This document shows positions 27,051-35,525 of a stretch of 64,000 bases of DNA, in pieces (the stretch's first letter is position 1; every line of letters starts with the position of its first letter). The translations under genes were made by a program, and so were the position numbers. The notes beneath the pieces were generated by a model that worked only from the letters and a program-made list of their open reading frames with translations, searched no databases and was not told where the DNA came from. The DNA comes from Brevibacterium gallinarum. Lineage in GTDB: Bacteria; Actinomycetota; Actinomycetes; Actinomycetales; Brevibacteriaceae. The stretch spans positions 108,170 through 172,169 of the forward strand of contig NZ_JACSPY010000007.1 of the NCBI RefSeq assembly GCF_014836885.1, written 5' to 3'.

Positions 27051-28148
27051 TCAGGAGTGCTCGTGCCACTCCTGCAGCACCCGGCTGAGATCCTGGTTGG
27101 CATCCTCGAGTGCCTTCTCATTGGCCGCCTGGCTGCCGCCGGAGTCGATGACCATCTGGCCGGCGCGCAGCTTCGGGGGCGCCCCGAAGACGTGCCCGGC
27201 CTCAGGGTGGATGCTCAGTTCAGTGTCCGGGTGCCGTGCTGCGATGAGCTCGGCGTACTCAGCTGAGGCCCACATCCGGTCGCTGCCGCCGGCGATCACG
27301 AGGATCTTGCCGTCGAAGTCCTCGATCGGGATGCGGGCGGCCTCCGGGTTCTCAGCACCGGCCACCGCTGCCGTGTAGACCGGCTCATAGGCGACCGGGA
27401 AGGCCAGCATGAGCTGGGCGAGCATCGTCGCCGTCGGCCCGAATCCGGCCCCTTGGAAGGAGATCATCTCGACGTCCTTGCCCTGCCACGTCCAGGAGGA
27501 GGCGTTCTGCTCCTGACCCAGGCCCGGGAAGCTGTAGGCGCTCGGCGCGATGAGGACGAGGTTGTCGACGTCATCGGAGTACCGGGTGGCGACATTGGCG
27601 GCGTACTCAGCACCCTTCGAGGTCCCTATCACCGTCAGCGGGCCGCCGTCGTTGGTGGCAGCGACCTGGTTGATGACCTCTTCGAAGCTCTCCAGCGGCA
27701 CCCGGGAGAGCATCGGCTGCTGGTTGGGCATGCCGAAGAAGAACAGCGCATAGGTGTCATAGCCGGCCTCGGCCAGCCTCCGGGCCTTGGCGAAGTCCGG
27801 GGAGCCCTCCGAGCCGCCGAAGGTCACGATCGTCCCGCGCGAGGTCTGGTCCTCCGGCTTGAGGTGGAAGCCGTTGAGGTACTCGCCGGTGACGTGCTCG
27901 ATGCTCACACCGGGGATATCGGTGGGATAGACCGACAGATTGGTCGGGTCGGACATCGTCGCGTCACCGGATTCGGGGAACCGGCTGAGGTTGATCATGC
28001 GGGTGATGACGACGGCGGCGATGAGCAGTGCGATGATCACTGCGATCGCGACGAGCACGGTGAGCACCCGGCGCAGTGGCGACTTCCTGCTTCTGCGCTT
28101 CTTTGCGCTTTCAGCTGACGTGTGTGCGGGCGGGGATGCGGTGGACAT
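27051..28148 (-). CDS. Membrane-anchored alpha/beta hydrolase, BAAT/acyl-CoA thioesterase C-type
   Basis: Probable acyl thioester or ester hydrolase. The 365-residue product has a Lys/Arg-rich N-terminus (KKRRSRKSPLRR), one membrane helix at about residues 27-50 (VLTVLVAIAVIIALLIAAVVI) and an extracytoplasmic alpha/beta-hydrolase domain. The triad can be read as Ser in GTSKG (nucleophile elbow), Asp in GGSDRMWAS and His in PEAGHVFGAPP, the BAAT C-terminal domain pattern. The substrate is unknown. ATG 28148 has GGAG 7 bases upstream. It is convergent with bioD; a role with pimeloyl thioesters is possible but only suggested by position. Confidence 0.75.
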   Translation of the reverse strand: MSTASPPAHTSAESAKKRRSRKSPLRRVLTVLVAIAVIIALLIAAVVITRMINLSRFPESGDATMSDPTNLSVYPTDIPGVSIEHVTGEYLNGFHLKPEDQTSRGTIVTFGGSEGSPDFAKARRLAEAGYDTYALFFFGMPNQQPMLSRVPLESFEEVINQVAATNDGGPLTVIGTSKGAEYAANVATRYSDDVDNLVLIAPSAYSFPGLGQEQNASSWTWQGKDVEMISFQGAGFGPTATMLAQLMLAFPVAYEPVYTAAVAGAENPEAARIPIEDFDGKILVIAGGSDRMWASAEYAELIAARHPDTELSIHPEAGHVFGAPPKLRAGQMVIDSGGSQAANEKALEDANQDLSRVLQEWHEHS

Positions 28149-28242
28149 CAGCGTTCTCCGTTCGATGCGGGACGTGCTGACAGCGTAGCAAGATCCCCGG
28201 CCAACGCTGACTATCAAATGTATAAAGAACTGCAAAGACGGG

Positions 28243-28612
28243 GAGGTCAGGCCGCCTGTACGCCGGGTTCTGTCCGCAGGCGGGTCACCCCGGTCTGCGT
28301 GACGGTCATCTGTCTAGGAGCACCGTTGCCGATGCCCTCAAGCGATCCACCCGACAGCTTCAGCGAGCAGCCGTCAGGCGCTGTCTGTGCGATCTTGCTC
28401 CCGGCGGGGTTTACCGTGCGATCCCAGTCACCTGGCACCCGGTGGTCTCTTACACCACCCTTTCACCCTTACCGGCCACTGGCCGGCGGTCTGCTTTCTG
28501 TGGCACTGTCCCGCGAGTTGCCCCGGGTGGGCGTTACCCACCGCCGTGCTCTGCGGAGCCCGGACGTTCCTCGTCAGCATCTGCTGCCGCGACCGTCCGG
28601 CGACCTGACCTC
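28243..28612 (-). ncRNA. rnpB: RNase P RNA, bacterial type A
   Basis: Catalytic RNA that trims the 5' ends of pre-tRNAs. Read on the minus strand, the universal segments appear in order: GAGGAACGTCCGGGCTCC near the 5' end, ACAGAAAGCAGACCGCC, GGTAAGGGTGAAAGGGTGG, GTAAGAGACCACC, AGACAGATGACC and the 3' ACAGAACCCGGCGTACAGG. P1 pairs 28612-28604 with 28251-28243 (GAGGTCAGG / CCTGACCTC) and extends by four further pairs. TACACT at 28625-28620 can be its -10. The ends are set from P1 and may be off by several bases. Confidence 0.95.
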
Positions 28613-28717
28613 GGCCTCCAGTGTACGCCCGCGCCCGAGGCGGGAGGCACCGGATGTGCGCATCCTCACCTGCACCCAGGCGCCGGATGCGGCTCAGGCG
28701 TCGCTACGATGGCTGGC

Positions 28718-29479
28718 GTGATTGTTCTGCTGCCGCCCTCCGAGGGCAAGACGCCTGCCGCCTCGGGCCCGGTGCTCGATTTCGATGAGCTGACGTTCCC
28801 GGAGCTCACCGGTGCCCGCATCGAGGTCCTCGAATCGCTTGCCGAGGTCTCGGCCGAACCCGATGCCTGCGAGCAGCTCGGCGTCGGGCTTTCGCTCCAG
28901 GATGATGTCGAGCGCAATACGCGACTGACCGAGATCCCCTGCGGCCCGGCGCTGGAGACCTACACCGGGGTGCTCTACGCCGCCCTCGACGCCGGGAGCT
29001 TGCGCGGTCGGGCGCGCGAACGCCTCTCGCAGGTGTACGTGTCCTCAGCGCTGTTCGGGATCCTCGCAGCAGACGATCCGATTCCGGCCTACCGGCTGTC
29101 GATGAAGACGAAGCTCGCCGCCCATGGTGTGCTCGCCACGTGGTGGAAGGCCCGCTTGAGCGCGGTGCTCGATGAGGAGTTCGCCGGCCAGCTGATCCTC
29201 GACTGCCGGTCGACGGAGTACCGCAAGTCCTGGCCGGGACCGGTTGATCAGGTGGTGACCGTGACCGCGGTGACGGAGAAGGACGGCAGGCGCACGGTCG
29301 TGTCCCACAACGCCAAGCACACCCGCGGGGAGCTCGCCGGGCGCCTGCTGCGCAGCCGGGCCGCCCTGCCGGAGACCCCTGAGGCGCTGCTCAAGGCTGC
29401 CCGCCGATACTACGCGGCCGAGCTCTCCCCGGCGACGAAGCGGAAGCCGGCGGAGCTGACGATCGTGCTGCCCGGCTGA
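28718..29479 (+). CDS. yaaA: YaaA/DUF328 peroxide-stress protein
   Basis: Member of the YaaA family; in E. coli YaaA lowers free iron during peroxide stress, a role only inferred here. The 253-residue product begins VIVLLPPSEGKT, the family's N-terminus, and has the conserved YTGVLYAAL, SALFGIL, PIPAYRLSMKTKL, LDCRSTEYRKSW and SHNAKHTRGELAR-like segments. I chose GTG 28718. TACGAT at 28705-28710 ends 7 bases before it, so the mRNA is probably leaderless. It is divergent from rnpB. Confidence 0.85.
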   Translation: MIVLLPPSEGKTPAASGPVLDFDELTFPELTGARIEVLESLAEVSAEPDACEQLGVGLSLQDDVERNTRLTEIPCGPALETYTGVLYAALDAGSLRGRARERLSQVYVSSALFGILAADDPIPAYRLSMKTKLAAHGVLATWWKARLSAVLDEEFAGQLILDCRSTEYRKSWPGPVDQVVTVTAVTEKDGRRTVVSHNAKHTRGELAGRLLRSRAALPETPEALLKAARRYYAAELSPATKRKPAELTIVLPG

Positions 29480-29504
29480 GGTCATCGCGCTGCCCGGCTG
29501 AGGT
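29467..29504 (+). repeat. 16-base tandem duplication at yaaA stop
   Basis: The 16 bases GCTGCCCGGCTGAGGT occur at 29467-29482 and again at 29489-29504. The first copy contains the yaaA stop codon. It looks like a small local duplication. Confidence 0.7.
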
Positions 29505-29516
29505 GCCGTGCGCCGG

Positions 29517-30257
29517 TCAGGCGTGCAGCAGCAGCGCGCCGCACTCATCGCAGTCAGCGGTCGCACCGGATCCCGAGGCTCCGAGCCGGTCGAGGGTCAT
29601 GGCACTGATCTGCGAGCCGCATGAACCGCAGGAGCCGGCGCTGATATGTGCAGCCGTCGGCTGGCCGGCGGCGAACGCCTGGGTCAGCCGGCTGGCGATC
29701 GGCCCGGGAATCCGGGCGGCGATCTGCGCGCGCTTGGCGGCGAGCTCTTCGCTGCGTGACTGCAGTTCGGCTGCCCGCTGGGCGCGCTCGGCCTGCAGCT
29801 GCTTGCCGGTGGCAGCGATCTGGCTGAGGTCCTCGGTGACGGTGTTGATGCGCTCAGCGAGGTCATCGACTTCGCCCATCACTTCGAGCTGGTCGTTCTC
29901 GCGTTCACCCTTGGCTGCGATCGCGGTGTCGATATCGGACTGCAGCGCCACGAGGTCGCGGCTCGTCAGCCCTTCGCCGGAGTTGAGAGCATCGCGCATC
30001 TGCTCGATGCGGGTGCTGCGCGCCTCGACGTCGGCATCGATCTCAGCGGCCTGCTTGCGGTAGCCGGCCAGCGCTGCTTCGAGTTCTCTGAGCATCGCTG
30101 CTGTCGCCTGGTGCTCACCGGCAAGCTGGCGCAGCCGGGCGATGAGCTCGGTCTGCTTCGCCTCGTGCTCGGTCCTGCGTGAGGCCGCTGCGGTTTCGAT
30201 CCAGGCGTTGAGCGCCTGCTGCTCGTCTGTGCTCAGTGTTGTGGTCTTGGCTGACAT
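29517..30257 (-). CDS. Coiled-coil C4 zinc-ribbon protein
   Basis: A protein of 246 residues with a long antiparallel coiled coil (about 25-190, rich in Ala, Glu, Gln and Arg) and a C-terminal zinc ribbon with two CxxC pairs (CGSCG and CDECG), the zf-RING_7 pattern. Family members are thought to bind nucleic acid, but function is unproven. ATG 30257 has AGGTGG 5 bases upstream; a GTG at 30266 is possible. It overlaps or abuts the nif3 stop at 30259, the common actinobacterial nif3/zinc-ribbon pairing. Confidence 0.85.
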   Translation of the reverse strand: MSAKTTTLSTDEQQALNAWIETAAASRRTEHEAKQTELIARLRQLAGEHQATAAMLRELEAALAGYRKQAAEIDADVEARSTRIEQMRDALNSGEGLTSRDLVALQSDIDTAIAAKGERENDQLEVMGEVDDLAERINTVTEDLSQIAATGKQLQAERAQRAAELQSRSEELAAKRAQIAARIPGPIASRLTQAFAAGQPTAAHISAGSCGSCGSQISAMTLDRLGASGSGATADCDECGALLLHA

Positions 30258-30258
30258 G

Positions 30259-31113
30259 TCATCCACCTGCCTGTCCGATGCGCTCCGTCCACGGGTCGGT
30301 CGAGATCTCCGAGACTGTGACAGACACGTCCATGCCGCCGTCGGTCAGCCGTTCGCGCAGCTGTGCGGCGGCTCTGGTCATCCACATGGATTCGGCTGCC
30401 CAGTGGGAGATGTCGATGAGATGCGGGGTGCCGGCGCTGCGCCGGTGGGCGGTGTCCCGGGCTTCGGTGGCCGGGTGGTGGCGCAAGTCGGAGGTGATGT
30501 AGACCTCGGCGCCGGTGGCGCGGACTTCGTCGAACAGTGAGTCCCCTGCTCCCCCGAGCACAGCCACCCGCTCGACCTCCACCTCGGGGTCGCCTGCGAT
30601 CCGGACTCCGGTGGCGGTCGCCGGTGCCGCCTGTGCCAGGCGGGTGGCGAGGTCGCGCACGCTCATCCGGCTGGGCAGGGTTCCGACCCTGCCGAGTCCG
30701 ACCCCGGCAGGCGCGTCGCTGTGCTGGACCAGCGGGGTGAGCTCAGTCAGTCCGACCGCTTCGGCCAGCACGTCGGAGACCCCGCCGATGACGGAGTCGG
30801 CGTTGGTGTGGGCGTTGTACTGGGCGATGCCGGCACGGATGAGCTCGGTGATGGCCCCGCCCTTGAGGGTGTCGGCGGCGACGGTCGTGATTCCGCGCAG
30901 CAGCAGCGGGTGATGGGTGAAGAGGAAGTCTGCCCCGAGGCCTTTCGCCTCCTCGATGACGGCGTCCATCGGGTCGAGGGCGAGGTGGATGTGGGAGACC
31001 TCAGCAGCCGGGTCTCCGACAGCGAGTCCGACGCTGTCCCAGGGCTCGGCGTAGGCCGGAGGCCACAGCGAGTCGCAGATGCTGACGATGTCCGAAACAC
31101 GAGGTGAGCCCAT
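30259..31113 (-). CDS. Nif3-like dinuclear metal centre protein
   Basis: NIF3/YbgI family protein, 284 residues, hexameric and metal-binding in relatives; biochemical role unsettled (GTP cyclohydrolase I type 2-like). Metal-binding segments are FTHHPLLLRG, NAHTNADSV and the C-terminal ISHWAAES; YITSDLRHHPATEARD is also present. I chose ATG 31113 (GSPRVSDIVSICDSLWPP). TACGGT ends 6 bases before it and no ribosome site is seen, so the transcript is likely leaderless. It is followed directly by the zinc-ribbon gene. Confidence 0.88.
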   Translation of the reverse strand: MGSPRVSDIVSICDSLWPPAYAEPWDSVGLAVGDPAAEVSHIHLALDPMDAVIEEAKGLGADFLFTHHPLLLRGITTVAADTLKGGAITELIRAGIAQYNAHTNADSVIGGVSDVLAEAVGLTELTPLVQHSDAPAGVGLGRVGTLPSRMSVRDLATRLAQAAPATATGVRIAGDPEVEVERVAVLGGAGDSLFDEVRATGAEVYITSDLRHHPATEARDTAHRRSAGTPHLIDISHWAAESMWMTRAAAQLRERLTDGGMDVSVTVSEISTDPWTERIGQAGG

Positions 31114-31246
31114 GCGGATACCGTAATACATTTCAGCTGTTGAGAACATTCGCCATGATGAGCCTGCCCGTGCTAGCCGCAGGCCGACCGACATCAGACG
31201 AGACCCCCGTGCAGAGCGCTGCAGGCCTTAGCGCATAATCGGTGGT

Positions 31247-32758
31247 ATGAATCACATCACCGCCCTGAATGCCAGCACCATCGCCGATGCGGTGGCCCGG
31301 TCCGCACGCCGCAACGCCGACCGGGTCGGCGTCGTCTTCGCCGACCGCACGTGGACCTACCCGCAGCTCGATGTCGCCGTCACCGCCGTGGCCCGGCATC
31401 TGGTCTCACTCGGACTCAGCAAGGGTGAGCGCGTCGCCGCCTACGGCAAGAACTCCGACCTGTATCTCATCGTGTTCCTCGCTGCCGCGCGGGCCGGCCT
31501 TATCCACGTGCCGGTGAACTATCAGCTCAAAGAGGCCGAGCTCCAGTACATCCTCACCGACTCCGGCGCCGGTGTCGTCATCGCTGATGCCGACCTCATG
31601 GAGCATGTCGAGAACACCGAGGCCGGCCGGGCCGCCCAGCGCCTGACGATGGATGACCTGGTGCCGGTCGCCACCGCTGCAGATGTCGAGCCGGTCGCCG
31701 ACGGCGAGTTCGATGTCATCGACACCGACGCCGTCCAGCTGCTCTACACCTCGGGAACCACCTCGGCACCCAAGGGCGCAGTAATGACGCACCGGTCGCT
31801 CATGCACGAATACCTCAGCTGCCTTGACGTCCTCGACTTCTCTGCTGAGGACCGGCAGGTCCACGCGCTGCCGATGTACCACTCAGCGCAGATGCACGTG
31901 TTCCTGCTGCCGAGCCTGCTCAAGGGCTCATACAACGTCATCGTGCCTGCTCCGGTGCCGGCTGAGCTCATCGAGATCTTCGCCGCCGAGCGGATCACCT
32001 CGTTCTTCGCCGCGCCGACGGTATGGGTGGCGCTGGCGAACACCCCGGCGTTCTTCGAACGCGATCTCTCCAACCTCAAGCGCGCCTACTACGGCGCATC
32101 GATCATGCCCGGCCCGGTGCTGAAGAAGCTGCGCGATCATCTGCCGGGGCTCGGCTTCTACAACTGCTTCGGCCAATCAGAACTCGGGCCGCTGTGCACG
32201 GTGCTCCGTCCCGAGGAGCACGACGATCATCCCGGTTCGGCAGGCCGGCCGGTGCTCTTCGTCGACGCCCGCGTCGTCGACCCGATGGGTGAGGAAGTCG
32301 CTGCCGGTGAGCAGGGCGAGATCGTCTACCGCTCCCCGCAGCTCATGCGGGAGTACTGGAACAAGCCCGAGGCGACCGAAGAGGCGCTGCGGGATGGCTG
32401 GTTCCATTCCGGCGACCTCGTGGTGGCCGATGACCAGGGCTTCATCGAGGTCGTCGACCGGGTGAAGGATGTCATCAACACCGGCGGCGTGCTTGTCGCC
32501 TCCCGCCAGGTCGAGGACGCGATCTTCGAACTCGATGCCGTGGCCGAGGTGGCAGTCGTCGGCATGCCCGATGACAAGTGGATCGAGGCGATCACCGCGT
32601 TCGTCGTTCCGAAGGGTGAGATCACCGAGGAGCAGGTGGTCGACCACGTCAAGGGCCGCCTGGCGCCGTTCAAGGTGCCCAAGGCCGTGCACTTCGTGCA
32701 GGAGCTGCCGAAGAACACCTCGGGCAAGATCCTCAAGCGCGAGCTGCGCGACCGCTGA
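31247..32758 (+). CDS. AMP-forming acyl-CoA ligase (FadD-like)
   Basis: ANL-superfamily ligase that activates a carboxylate as adenylate and transfers it to CoA. The 503-residue product has the P-loop YTSGTTSAPKGA, the gating motif around YNCFGQSELGP, the adenylate-binding Asp in GWFHSGDLVV, the hinge DRVKDVINTGGVLVASRQVED and the catalytic lysine in KNTSGKILKREL. The hinge reads NTGGVLVAS rather than the usual NTGGENVAS. Length and motifs fit medium/long-chain fatty acyl-CoA ligases; substrate unknown. CATAAT ends 7 bases before ATG 31247, suggesting a leaderless mRNA. Confidence 0.85.
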   Translation: MNHITALNASTIADAVARSARRNADRVGVVFADRTWTYPQLDVAVTAVARHLVSLGLSKGERVAAYGKNSDLYLIVFLAAARAGLIHVPVNYQLKEAELQYILTDSGAGVVIADADLMEHVENTEAGRAAQRLTMDDLVPVATAADVEPVADGEFDVIDTDAVQLLYTSGTTSAPKGAVMTHRSLMHEYLSCLDVLDFSAEDRQVHALPMYHSAQMHVFLLPSLLKGSYNVIVPAPVPAELIEIFAAERITSFFAAPTVWVALANTPAFFERDLSNLKRAYYGASIMPGPVLKKLRDHLPGLGFYNCFGQSELGPLCTVLRPEEHDDHPGSAGRPVLFVDARVVDPMGEEVAAGEQGEIVYRSPQLMREYWNKPEATEEALRDGWFHSGDLVVADDQGFIEVVDRVKDVINTGGVLVASRQVEDAIFELDAVAEVAVVGMPDDKWIEAITAFVVPKGEITEEQVVDHVKGRLAPFKVPKAVHFVQELPKNTSGKILKRELRDR

Positions 32759-32819
32759 GTGCGAGAGCTGGGCCGTGCCGCTGGGCGCGTCCCGGGCTGC
32801 TCGTATGGCATACTGTTGT

Positions 32820-32843
32820 CCGGCCGGAGTCGACTCCGGCCGG
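32820..32843. repeat. Perfect 24-base palindrome before tRNA-Val
   Basis: A perfect self-complementary 24-mer with arm CCGGCCGGAGTC ends one base before the tRNA acceptor stem. It may end the acyl-CoA ligase transcript or form a hairpin in the tRNA 5' leader; CATACT at 32807-32812 could be the tRNA -10. Confidence 0.6.
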
Positions 32844-32844
32844 G

Positions 32845-32918
32845 GGGCCTATAGCTCAGTTGGCTAGAGCATCTCGTTTACACCGAGAGGGTCGGGGGTT
32901 CGAGTCCCTCTGGGCCCA
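32845..32918 (+). tRNA. tRNA-Val (anticodon UAC)
   Basis: A complete cloverleaf: acceptor GGGCCTA/TGGGCCC, D-arm GCTCAGTTGGCTAGAGC, anticodon stem CTCG/CGAG with loop TTTACAC (anticodon TAC), and T-arm with GGTTCGAGTCC. Discriminator A; CCA is not encoded. A strong terminator follows. Confidence 0.97.
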
Positions 32919-32931
32919 CATTTTTCTTCAC

Positions 32932-32965
32932 GTCTCGGGACATCGTTCACGCGATGTCCCGAGAC
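32932..32965 (+). terminator. Terminator after tRNA-Val
   Basis: A 14-base perfect stem (GTCTCGGGACATCG with CGATGTCCCGAGAC) with a 6-base loop, followed by the T-rich TTCTTTCTGCTT. From here to 33201 (about 235 bases) I see no gene. Confidence 0.9.
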
Positions 32966-33201
32966 TTCTTTCTGCTTCAGCGGCGATCGTGCGCGTCACC
33001 CTTCCGGGTTTCGGGCCGGGCGGGTTGCATCCGTGTGCACGTGTGTGCGGCGTCTCGGCGGTCGTGCAGTCGGGTCTGCGCATTCGCGCAGATCTCGCTC
33101 GGCCGCAGTGACCCGCACAGCTGCAGCATCGTGAGGGAAGAACGCACCAGTGCGTGCGCTCCAGCTCCGCCCGCCGAACCCGATGCCGAGAGGATGTGGC
33201 A

Positions 33202-34308
33202 GTGAAGGCACTCTTCTTCACCGCCGACCTCGGCGGCAATGTCCCGCCGGTCCTTGCCGTGGCCCAGGAGCTGGCCGGCAGAGGCTGGGATATCGACGTC
33301 GCCGGCCTGGCCGCTGGCGAATCCGCATTCGTCCAGCCGCACTTCCCGGCAGGGATCGCAGCCGGCCCCGTCTCGAGAATGGGCATCACACGCATCGCAT
33401 CGATCGCCAGAGTCACTGCCAGCCGGAATGCACGCAACGATGCTGCAGCGATCATCGCCTCCAGCCGGCCGGATGTCATTGCCGTTGACTGCCTGCTGCT
33501 CACTCCGCTGCGCGCCGCCCTCGCCTCCGGCATCCCGGTCGTCGTCCTCGCTCACACCGTCGGCCAGTACTGGTCGCGGCTGTATCACCCATTCACCGAC
33601 ACGAGCCTCGACCTGTTCGGCGTGAGCCTGAGCAGGTACTGGGATCAGGCCGCGGCGCGGCTCATGCTCACCGATGCCGAACTCGACCCCGGCAGCCGCA
33701 ATCCAGTGCTGAGCCACTGCACGTGGACTGGATCGACCGAGCAGGCGTCCCCTCCGAGCCCACGCGCACCTGGACACCGCCCCCGCGTTCTCGTCTCACT
33801 GTCGACGACGGACTGGCCCGGCATGCAGCCGATCTACCGGCGCGTCATCGAAGCACTCTCCCACCTGCCGGTCGACGCTGTCGTCACCACCGGCAACGCA
33901 GCATTCACCGATGCACTCAACGGCACGGGAAATGTCGAGGTGCACGGCTGGCTCGATCATGCCGCGCTCATGCCGCAGGCGGATCTGCTCATCGGGCATG
34001 GCGGGCATTCGACGACGTTCAAGGCACTCACCCACGGCATCCCGGTCCTCGTGCTGCCGGTCAACCCGGTGTCGGACGAAGCCGGCATCGGCGATGTGCT
34101 CAAAGCTCGCGGCCTGGGGATGCGGTTGCGGCCGTGGGCGCGACCGCGCAGGCTGGCGGCTGCGATCACTGCGCTGCTGACGGACAGCGCTGTGCACGAG
34201 AACGCCGCATCCCATGGACGGCGTCTGCGCAGCCTGCGATCTGGTGCTGCTGTCGCGGCCGACCATATCGTCCGCATCGCCGCCAGCCGGCAGCCGAACT
34301 CAGCCTGA
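33202..34308 (+). CDS. GT-B glycosyltransferase, UGT/MGT type
   Basis: Probable glycosyltransferase of the UDP-glucuronosyl/macrolide transferase type, 368 residues, cytosolic. The N-terminal domain begins VKALFFTADLGGNVPPVLAVAQELAGRGWDIDVAG, the usual acceptor-domain start. The C-terminal donor domain has VEVHGWLDHAALMPQADLLIGHGGHSTTFKAL followed by GIPVLVLPVNPVSDEAG, matching the GT1 donor signature (His and Gly of HGG, but HGGHST instead of HGGxGT). I chose GTG 33202 with AGAGG upstream. It stands alone after tRNA-Val. Sugar and acceptor are unknown. Confidence 0.8.
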   Translation: MKALFFTADLGGNVPPVLAVAQELAGRGWDIDVAGLAAGESAFVQPHFPAGIAAGPVSRMGITRIASIARVTASRNARNDAAAIIASSRPDVIAVDCLLLTPLRAALASGIPVVVLAHTVGQYWSRLYHPFTDTSLDLFGVSLSRYWDQAAARLMLTDAELDPGSRNPVLSHCTWTGSTEQASPPSPRAPGHRPRVLVSLSTTDWPGMQPIYRRVIEALSHLPVDAVVTTGNAAFTDALNGTGNVEVHGWLDHAALMPQADLLIGHGGHSTTFKALTHGIPVLVLPVNPVSDEAGIGDVLKARGLGMRLRPWARPRRLAAAITALLTDSAVHENAASHGRRLRSLRSGAAVAADHIVRIAASRQPNSA

Positions 34309-34359
34309 AGGGACTGACACCGTGACCTGCTCCAACCCCCGGCAGTGCCGCGTACGCTT

Positions 34360-34749
34360 TCAGCGCAGCAGCGGAAGGGTCAGCGGGTAGCGGTACTTCT
34401 CATAGCGAGCTGCGGCCATTGCGGCGATGATCGGGATCACGATGCTGACGATGTAGATGACCGCCCAGATGATCCAGGCTGCCGGCAGCAGAATGACGGT
34501 GAAGGCGAGGATCGAGGCAACCATCGACCCCAGCGCAAGGGTGACGGCGAAGTTGAAGGAGCCGGCCGCTGCAGTGCGGACGAGGTCGCTTCCGTCCTTG
34601 TAGATGAACCAGAAGATGAGCGGGCCGACGAAGGCCAGCATCCCGAGGCTCAGCACCGCGGAGATGATGAGCGAGAGGTGGCACAGGATCGCCCAGGTGC
34701 GGTCGGTGGACTGATGGCTGGTCGGGTGCGGGGCGTGTGTCTCGTTCAT
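34360..34749 (-). CDS. DUF4870 membrane protein
   Basis: A 129-residue membrane protein with the DUF4870 pattern: TWAILCHLSLIISAVLSLGMLAFVGPLIFW, then the charged loop FIYKDGSDLVRTAAAGSFNF, then two hydrophobic segments (VTLALGSMVASILAFTVILL and AAWIIWAVIYIVSIVIPIIAAMA), ending YEKYRYPLTLPLLR. It is related to Tic20-like small membrane proteins; role unknown. The start may be ATG 34749 or 34758. It is divergent from the HTH/ABC operon. Confidence 0.8.
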   Translation of the reverse strand: MNETHAPHPTSHQSTDRTWAILCHLSLIISAVLSLGMLAFVGPLIFWFIYKDGSDLVRTAAAGSFNFAVTLALGSMVASILAFTVILLPAAWIIWAVIYIVSIVIPIIAAMAAARYEKYRYPLTLPLLR

Positions 34750-34826
34750 GTCCTCCATTCTCGCCTGCTCAACCGGGTGCGACCATGCGGTTTTCCTCCG
34801 CATGCGCACGGCAGCCATCCGGACGC

Positions 34827-34861
34827 TTGACACAAACCAGTTTGCAATACAAACTGGTTTG
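34827..34861 (+). promoter_or_regulatory. Promoter with two palindromic boxes before HTH-ABC operon
   Basis: A perfect -35 TTGACA (34827-34832) is followed by CAAACCAGTTTG (34833-34844), 5 bases, and CAAACTGGTTTG (34850-34861). Each 12-mer is palindromic (CAAAC-N2-GTTTG) and the two are also exact inverted repeats of each other. The likely -10 (CAAACT, 34850-34855) lies inside the second box, and the ATG of the first gene begins at 34863, so the mRNA is probably leaderless. The winged-helix protein at 35522 is the obvious candidate repressor. Confidence 0.75.
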
Positions 34862-34862
34862 C

Positions 34863-35525
34863 ATGAACCAGATACCGCAGCAGAACCCCGAACCGCACGA
34901 TGCCGAGGGCACACCAGCTCTCGACCCGCGTCGCGCTCTGGAGATCGCCACGTCCGGGCAGCGCACGATCAGCCGCCGCGAGCAGCGGGCCGGGATCCTC
35001 ACCTCGCTGCTGTGGTCGGCCATCTGGCTTGTCGGGTACAGCGCCATGGCGGCCGCCTACGTCTTCGGGCGCATGCCCGCTGCCATCGCCGGCATCATCT
35101 TCGCGGCCGGCATGACGGCAGCCCTCATCGCCACAAGCATCATCAATGTGCGCGCAGCCTCCGGCCGACGGGGACCGGCCGCCCGGCAGGGCACGCTCTA
35201 CGGCATCAGCTGGGCTCTCGTCGTCACCGTCATGATCATCGTGAGCATTCAGCTCGGCGCCTACCTGCCGGACCCCGAGGTCATCGGCTGGCTGGCGAAT
35301 GCGATCGCCGTGTTCGGCGTCGGCATCATGATCGTCATGGGCGGCGTCATCTTCGCCGACCGGATGATGTTCGGATTCGGCATCGGGGCGATCGTGGCCC
35401 TCATCATCAGCCTGCTGGTCGGCCCGGAGCTCTTCACGCTCGTCTTCGTCGCCGCAGCCCTGGCAGGACTCATCGTCAGCATCATCGCCCTGGCGCGCAC
35501 CGGACGGGAAGCAGGCCGATCATGA
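34863..35525 (+). CDS. Four-to-six-helix membrane protein, first gene of HTH-ABC operon
   Basis: Unrecognised membrane protein of 220 residues. The first 45 residues or so are polar (MNQIPQQNPEPHDAEGTP, then TISRREQRAGI). Paired hydrophobic helices follow: LLWSAIWLVGYSAMAAAYVFG, AAIAGIIFAAGMTAALIATSI, TLYGISWALVVTVMIIVSIQLG, AIAVFGVGIMIVMGGVIF, then MFGFGIGAIVALIISLLVG and LFTLVFVAAALAGLIVSIIAL. Its start lies directly under the palindromic operator, and its stop overlaps the winged-helix gene as ATGA. It is probably a membrane partner of the exporter, but that is inference. Confidence 0.75.
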   Translation: MNQIPQQNPEPHDAEGTPALDPRRALEIATSGQRTISRREQRAGILTSLLWSAIWLVGYSAMAAAYVFGRMPAAIAGIIFAAGMTAALIATSIINVRAASGRRGPAARQGTLYGISWALVVTVMIIVSIQLGAYLPDPEVIGWLANAIAVFGVGIMIVMGGVIFADRMMFGFGIGAIVALIISLLVGPELFTLVFVAAALAGLIVSIIALARTGREAGRS

